A stretch of 9,535 bases of DNA, taken from positions 1 to 9,535 of the forward strand of contig CAJXIT010000119.1 of assembly GCA_913054055.1 (NCBI GenBank), given 5' to 3'. Each line of letters starts with the position of its first letter. Positions within the stretch are counted from its first letter, which is position 1. The position numbers were made by a program, and so were the translations under genes. Source of the DNA: an uncultured Thalassolituus sp. (GTDB lineage Bacteria > Pseudomonadota > Gammaproteobacteria > Pseudomonadales > Oceanobacteraceae). Positions 6,357 to 9,535 of this stretch are shown one piece after another. The notes under the pieces were generated by a model. That model searched no databases, had not been told where the DNA came from, and was given only the letters and a program-made list of their open reading frames with translations.

Positions 6357-7616
6357 TTAAATACCCTTCAACCAATTTTGTGCCGCTGCAACCGTCATAA
6401 ACGACCCCATAATCAGCACCTCGTCGTCAGCTGTCATTGTAACCGCTAAATCATCTAACGCAGACTCAATGGTGCCATATTGTTTACTCGTAAACATCAA
6501 ACCTTCAAGCTTTTTGGCAAGCTGATCGCTTGACTGCCCTCGGTACCCAGAAATGCCAGCTAAGCACCATTCATCAACCACATCCTTTAACTCTGATACC
6601 ACACCATTTGCATCCTTATCATCCAACATGGCCAACAAGCCATATCTCCGGCCCTTTACAGGCACGTCAGCGCAGCGTTGAGCCACTAATTTTGCCGCCT
6701 GTGGGTTATGACCCACATCCAAAACGCCATTAAAGGGGGTTTCAATCACCTGCATTCGCCCCGGAAGCATCGCTTGCTTTAAACCCTGTTCTACTTGATC
6801 TTGTTTTAAGTCTGGGTATATCTGAACCAAAGCCTGCAACGCTGTCGCTGCATTTTCTAAAGGCAAATTTGGTAAAGGCATATTGTTAAAACAGATTTCG
6901 GTTTGATCAATGCTCTTCCCACGCCAATTCCAAGTGCTACCAGAAATATCCAAAGAGAAATCATCCCCCTTCAATAAAAGATTGGCGCCAATATTTTTCG
7001 CATGATCCACAAGGCCTTTACTCACATTTAATTGCCCGCAAACCGCGGCCTTATCCTTGCGATAAACACCGGCCTTTTCAAAAGCAATTTTATCAATATC
7101 ATCCCCAAGCCAATCTTGATGATCCAATCCAATACTGGTGACAACACTGACATCAGGATCCACAATATTCGTTGCATCTAATCGCCCACCTAGGCCAACT
7201 TCAATAACAGCAAAATCCACATGAAATTTCTTAAATAAATACAATGCAGATAGGGTTCCAACCTCAAAATAAGTGAGCATCACATCACCACGAGCCTGAT
7301 CAATTGCCTCAAAACTCTCAATTAAATCTTCATCAGAAGCCATAACGCCATTGATCATAACCCTTTCATTATAGATATGCAGATGAGGGCTCATATACGA
7401 ACCCACTGAAAAACCAGCCTGCAATAAAATAGAACGACAATAAGTAACGGTAGAGCCCTTGCCATTTGTTCCAGCCACTAACATGACTTTTCCAGCAGGA
7501 CGAATCAATTGCATAGCTTGTGCAACAGAGTTCACACGACCCAAGCCCATTTCAATTTCACTTGGGTGAATAGACTCTAAATACTCAAGCCATTGAGATA
7601 AGTTTTTCTTTTTCAT
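6357..7616 (-). CDS. folC: Bifunctional dihydrofolate synthase / folylpolyglutamate synthase
   Basis: This is a cytoplasmic Mur-ligase-family enzyme that adds glutamate to dihydropteroate and to reduced folates in ATP-dependent steps. It has 419 residues, typical for bacterial FolC. Visible features are the ATP P-loop GTNGKGST at 49-56, the substrate segment YMSPHLHIYNER at 74-85, the family signature GLGGRLDATN at 141-150, and SIGLDHQDWLG at 161-171. The conserved lysine in AFEKAG (K181) is usually carbamylated. LENAATAL lies at 253-260 and LDVGHNP of the C-terminal domain at 299-305. The early segment LESIHPSEIEMGLGRV is the usual FolC N-terminus, supporting the ATG at 7616. That start has no clear ribosome site and lies 12 bases after the accD stop, so coupling to accD is likely. 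In many gammaproteobacteria folC follows accD, as here. Confidence 0.96.
   Translation of the reverse strand: MKKKNLSQWLEYLESIHPSEIEMGLGRVNSVAQAMQLIRPAGKVMLVAGTNGKGSTVTYCRSILLQAGFSVGSYMSPHLHIYNERVMINGVMASDEDLIESFEAIDQARGDVMLTYFEVGTLSALYLFKKFHVDFAVIEVGLGGRLDATNIVDPDVSVVTSIGLDHQDWLGDDIDKIAFEKAGVYRKDKAAVCGQLNVSKGLVDHAKNIGANLLLKGDDFSLDISGSTWNWRGKSIDQTEICFNNMPLPNLPLENAATALQALVQIYPDLKQDQVEQGLKQAMLPGRMQVIETPFNGVLDVGHNPQAAKLVAQRCADVPVKGRRYGLLAMLDDKDANGVVSELKDVVDEWCLAGISGYRGQSSDQLAKKLEGLMFTSKQYGTIESALDDLAVTMTADDEVLIMGSFMTVAAAQNWLKGI
6364..6368 (-). promoter_or_regulatory. Ribosome binding site of dedD
   Basis: AAGGG on the minus strand, within the last folC codons, lies seven bases before the dedD ATG at 6356. 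It supports a start that directly follows the folC stop codon. Confidence 0.55.
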
Positions 7617-7628
7617 TCTGATTAAATA

Positions 7629-8492
7629 CTACTCGGAAGCTGAAGACAGCAAAGAAACAAGGGAAGATAGCGAAGCCTTCAGGTTTTTTCTGTGAATTAT
7701 TTGATCAAGCATGCCGTGTTGAAGTAAAAACTCGCTACGCTGAAAACCTTCTGGCAGCGTTTCACGGACCGTTTGCTCAATAACACGAGGACCTGCAAAA
7801 CCGATTAGTGCTTTTGGCTCTGCTACCACCACGTCTCCCAGCATAGCCAAACTTGCACTAACTCCGCCGTAAACAGGGTCTGTTAATACAGAAACAAACG
7901 GTATCCCTTCTTGCTTTAATCGCTCAATAGCAGCACTGGTTTTTGCCATCTGCATTAAAGAAAATAAGGCCTCCTGCATACGCGCCCCACCACTGGCAGA
8001 AAAACACAAAAGCGGTTTATGTTGCGCCAAGCTAAGCTCACAAGCCTGAACAAATTTCTCACCAACCACCTGCCCCATGGAGCCACCCATAAAAGAAAAT
8101 TCAAACGCACAAGCCACCACAGGAAGATTATTAATAGCACCTTCAATCACGACCAAGGCATCGTTCTCACCCGTCACCTTTTGTTGTGACTGCAAGCGAT
8201 CTTTATACTTTTTTGAATCTCGAAATTTCAGTTTATCCACTGGAATAAGGTCTGATGAAATTTCTTTTCTAGGCTCTACATCTAAAATAAGATGCAAGCG
8301 CCTTCTGGCGGATATTCGGAAGTGATATTCACACTTATCACATACATTTAGATTACGTTCTAAATCAGGCTGATAAATCGCGGATTGACATTCAGGGCAG
8401 CGAGTCCACAACCCTTCAGGTACTTGACTCGCTTTATCTGCAGAACTGGCTTTAATTCTTGCCGGAACAATTTTATCTAGCCAGTTACTCAT
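7629..8492 (-). CDS. accD: Acetyl-CoA carboxylase carboxyltransferase subunit beta
   Basis: This is the beta subunit of the acetyl-CoA carboxylase carboxyltransferase. With AccA (not in this window) it transfers CO2 from carboxybiotin to acetyl-CoA, giving malonyl-CoA for fatty acid synthesis. It has 287 residues, a normal length. The N-terminal zinc ribbon is complete, with cysteines at 32, 35, 51 and 54 (CPEC and CDKC). The crotonase-fold domain shows FMGGSMG at 134-140, SASGGARMQEA at 165-175, GGVSASLAMLGD at 209-220, and GFAGPRVIEQT at 231-241. The ATG at 8492 has AAAAGGG seven bases upstream. An out-of-frame ATG at 8497 reads ATG CAA TGA and overlaps this start. trpA ends 24 bases upstream and folC starts 12 bases downstream, so trpA-accD-folC is probably one transcript. 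Confidence 0.98.
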   Translation of the reverse strand: MSNWLDKIVPARIKASSADKASQVPEGLWTRCPECQSAIYQPDLERNLNVCDKCEYHFRISARRRLHLILDVEPRKEISSDLIPVDKLKFRDSKKYKDRLQSQQKVTGENDALVVIEGAINNLPVVACAFEFSFMGGSMGQVVGEKFVQACELSLAQHKPLLCFSASGGARMQEALFSLMQMAKTSAAIERLKQEGIPFVSVLTDPVYGGVSASLAMLGDVVVAEPKALIGFAGPRVIEQTVRETLPEGFQRSEFLLQHGMLDQIIHRKNLKASLSSLVSLLSSASE

Positions 8493-8499
8493 TGCATTA

Positions 8500-8506
8500 C
8501 CCTTTT
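8500..8506 (-). promoter_or_regulatory. Ribosome binding site of accD
   Basis: AAAAGGG on the minus strand is seven bases from the accD ATG at 8492 but only two from the out-of-frame ATG at 8497. Spacing therefore selects the accD start. Confidence 0.6.
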
Positions 8507-8516
8507 AAAGATGATG

Positions 8517-9326
8517 TTAAGACTTAGAATCCATGGCTTCACGCATTTCTTGCATCAAGGCCGATAGATTATCTTTTATAACTTGAGGCTCATCTGGGTT
8601 ATTTGCAATACACTTAACAAGCGCACTACCAACAATAACAGCATCAGATACCTGAGAAACAGCGGCCGCCGTCTCACCATTAGAAATACCAAAACCTACA
8701 CCCACTGGTAGATTCGTTTTTGCGCGAATGCGATCTAAATTTAAAGCCACATCATCCACATCTAATGCAGCCGATCCAGTCACACCTTTTACAGACACAT
8801 AATATAAATAACCTGTACTGTGCTTAGCAATTAAATCTACTCGAGCATCTGGTGTTGTTGGAGCCATCAAATAAATCATTTTAAGATCTTTTTCAGAGAA
8901 CAGCGCTTCCACAGTCACCGCTTCTTCTGGCGGCATATCCACCAATAGCACTCCGTCTATTCCAGACTCACAAGCACGATTAACAAATGCTTCATAACCC
9001 ATTACTTCAACAGGGTTCAAATACCCCATCAAAACAACGGGCGTATCCGTATTTGTCGTACGAAACTCTTTAATCATTCCAAAGATATCGCTTAAGCTCG
9101 TGTTATGGGCAAGAGCTCTTTCGCATGCTAACTGGATTACAGGCCCATCTGCCATAGGATCAGAAAACGGCACGCCAATTTCAATAATATCTGCACCACT
9201 TTCCACAAGCGTGTGCATGAGCTCCACTGTCAACCCCGGCTTAGGATCGCCTCCCGTGATATATGGGATTAACGCTTTTTTTCCTGCTGTTTTTAATTCA
9301 GCAAAACACTGATCAATTCTATTCAT
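8517..9326 (-). CDS. trpA: Tryptophan synthase alpha chain
   Basis: The alpha subunit cleaves indole-3-glycerol phosphate to indole and glyceraldehyde 3-phosphate, passing indole to TrpB through the complex tunnel. I start the gene at ATG 9326 (269 residues, MNRIDQCFAELKTAGKKALI), not at the TTG at 9353 that would add nine residues. This ATG has AGGGA seven bases upstream, and the N-terminus then matches TrpA homologues of about 268 residues. Catalytic residues sit at the E. coli positions: E49 in IIEIGVPFSDP and D60 in MADGP. Loop 6 shows VSVKGVTG at 177-184, and the phosphate-binding segments are GFGIS at 211-215 and GSALV at 233-237. trpB lies upstream across a 103-base gap, which is long for this pair; accD follows after 24 bases. 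Confidence 0.97.
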   Translation of the reverse strand: MNRIDQCFAELKTAGKKALIPYITGGDPKPGLTVELMHTLVESGADIIEIGVPFSDPMADGPVIQLACERALAHNTSLSDIFGMIKEFRTTNTDTPVVLMGYLNPVEVMGYEAFVNRACESGIDGVLLVDMPPEEAVTVEALFSEKDLKMIYLMAPTTPDARVDLIAKHSTGYLYYVSVKGVTGSAALDVDDVALNLDRIRAKTNLPVGVGFGISNGETAAAVSQVSDAVIVGSALVKCIANNPDEPQVIKDNLSALMQEMREAMDSKS

Positions 9327-9429
9327 TTTTATTTCCCTATTTTTGATTATCAACCAAAAATATAATTTGTTTGGCTTTACACAGAATGACTTCTGCTTTT
9401 AAGATTCTTGAAATCGTTTTAATACTTAA
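9327..9429 (-). other. AT-rich trpB-trpA spacer
   Basis: These 103 bases lie between the trpB stop and the trpA ATG. They are strongly AT-rich and contain no ATG on the gene strand. They hold a small dyad, TTGAT/ATCAA around one base at 9343-9353, just before the trpA ribosome site. A TATATT hexamer on the gene strand resembles a -10 box, but no good -35 match lies 16-18 bases upstream of it, so I do not call a promoter. No U-tract hairpin typical of a terminator is present. Confidence 0.5.
9334..9338 (-). promoter_or_regulatory. Ribosome binding site deciding the trpA start
   Basis: AGGGA on the minus strand lies seven bases before ATG 9326. It also lies downstream of the alternative TTG at 9353, which argues that the longer open frame is not the real gene. 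Confidence 0.6.
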
Positions 9430-9535
9430 TTAAGAAATTTCAATTCCCGCCAAACCCGCTACTGTATGAATATCCTTATCTCCACGGCCAGATAAATTGA
9501 TCACTAATATTTGATCCTTATCCATTTCTGCGGCT
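9430..9535 (-). CDS. trpB: Tryptophan synthase beta chain, C-terminal end (cut by window edge)
   Basis: These are the last 34 codons and the TAA stop (9430-9432) of an open frame entering from the right edge. The translation contains MDKDQILVINLSGRGDKDIHTV, ending AGLAGIEIS. The NLSGRGDKD segment is the conserved C-terminal signature of TrpB, in which the serine and glycines lie near the PLP cofactor. TrpB condenses indole with serine to give tryptophan, and the next gene is trpA, its obligate partner. Only the C-terminus is visible, so completeness cannot be judged. Confidence 0.93.
   Translation of the reverse strand, partial: AAEMDKDQILVINLSGRGDKDIHTVAGLAGIEIS

Noticed and set aside
5901..6733. 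Plus-strand open frames opposite dedD (5901-6188) and folC (6530-6733)
   Set aside because: Antisense to intact genes, with compositions expected from reversed codons; not credible proteins.
7955..8325. Frames of 63 (minus) and 82 (plus) codons overlapping accD
   Set aside because: AccD is complete with all its motifs, so these are alternate-frame shadows.
9100..9312. Plus-strand open frame opposite trpA
   Set aside because: Antisense shadow of the conserved TrpA N-terminal half; no supporting signal.
9360..9375. Promoter with a TATATT -10 box upstream of trpA
   Set aside because: Candidate -35 sequences at 16-18 bases match the consensus poorly, and -10-like hexamers are common in AT-rich spacers.
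1..9535. A novel defence, mobile or accessory system
   Set aside because: Every gene is a recognised core or widespread family in a conserved order, with uniform strand and no change in base character, repeats or attachment-like sites.

Overview
The window reads as an ordinary, compact stretch of chromosome from a gammaproteobacterium. It is AT-leaning by eye and probably belongs to the Oceanospirillales/Pseudomonadales side. The assignment rests on gene order: accD-folC-dedD-cvpA-purF-metZ is the order I recall for Pseudomonas and relatives. It is also supported by the use of MetZ (O-succinylhomoserine sulfhydrylase), the exact E. coli-like length of PurF, and Pseudomonas-like N-termini in TrpA and the DUF58 protein. 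I cannot name the genus.

Every real gene is on the minus strand, so transcription runs from high to low coordinates. In that order they are: the 3' end of trpB (cut by the window edge), trpA, accD, folC, a dedD-type SPOR protein, cvpA, purF, metZ, a MoxR-type AAA+ ATPase, a DUF58 membrane protein, and the 5' part of a TgpA-type membrane transglutaminase (cut by the other edge). All nine complete genes are intact, with their key residues present. I see no tRNA, rRNA, mobile element, CRISPR array, long repeat or pseudogene, and no stretch of 300 bases lacks a gene. The two largest gaps are about 100 bases each, between trpB and trpA and between dedD and cvpA.

By function there are two blocks. 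The right and middle part is housekeeping metabolism: the last step of tryptophan synthesis (trpBA), malonyl-CoA formation for fatty acids (accD), folylpolyglutamate synthesis (folC), a septal SPOR protein (dedD), the CvpA membrane protein, the committed step of purine synthesis (purF), and sulfur incorporation into homocysteine (metZ). The left part is a moxR-DUF58-transglutaminase set, a widespread three-gene envelope module whose biochemical role is only partly known. It follows metZ by 26 bases, and its genes are tightly coupled (a probable GTGA overlap, then TAA directly abutting ATG).

No gap shows a convincing rho-independent terminator, so readthrough across the window is plausible. 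I found no sign of a previously undescribed system. The points worth a second look are small: two start-codon corrections (trpA and the DUF58 gene), an unusually long trpB-trpA spacer, a pair of dyad elements upstream of cvpA with no visible PurR box, and the attachment of the moxR module to the metZ end of the cluster.
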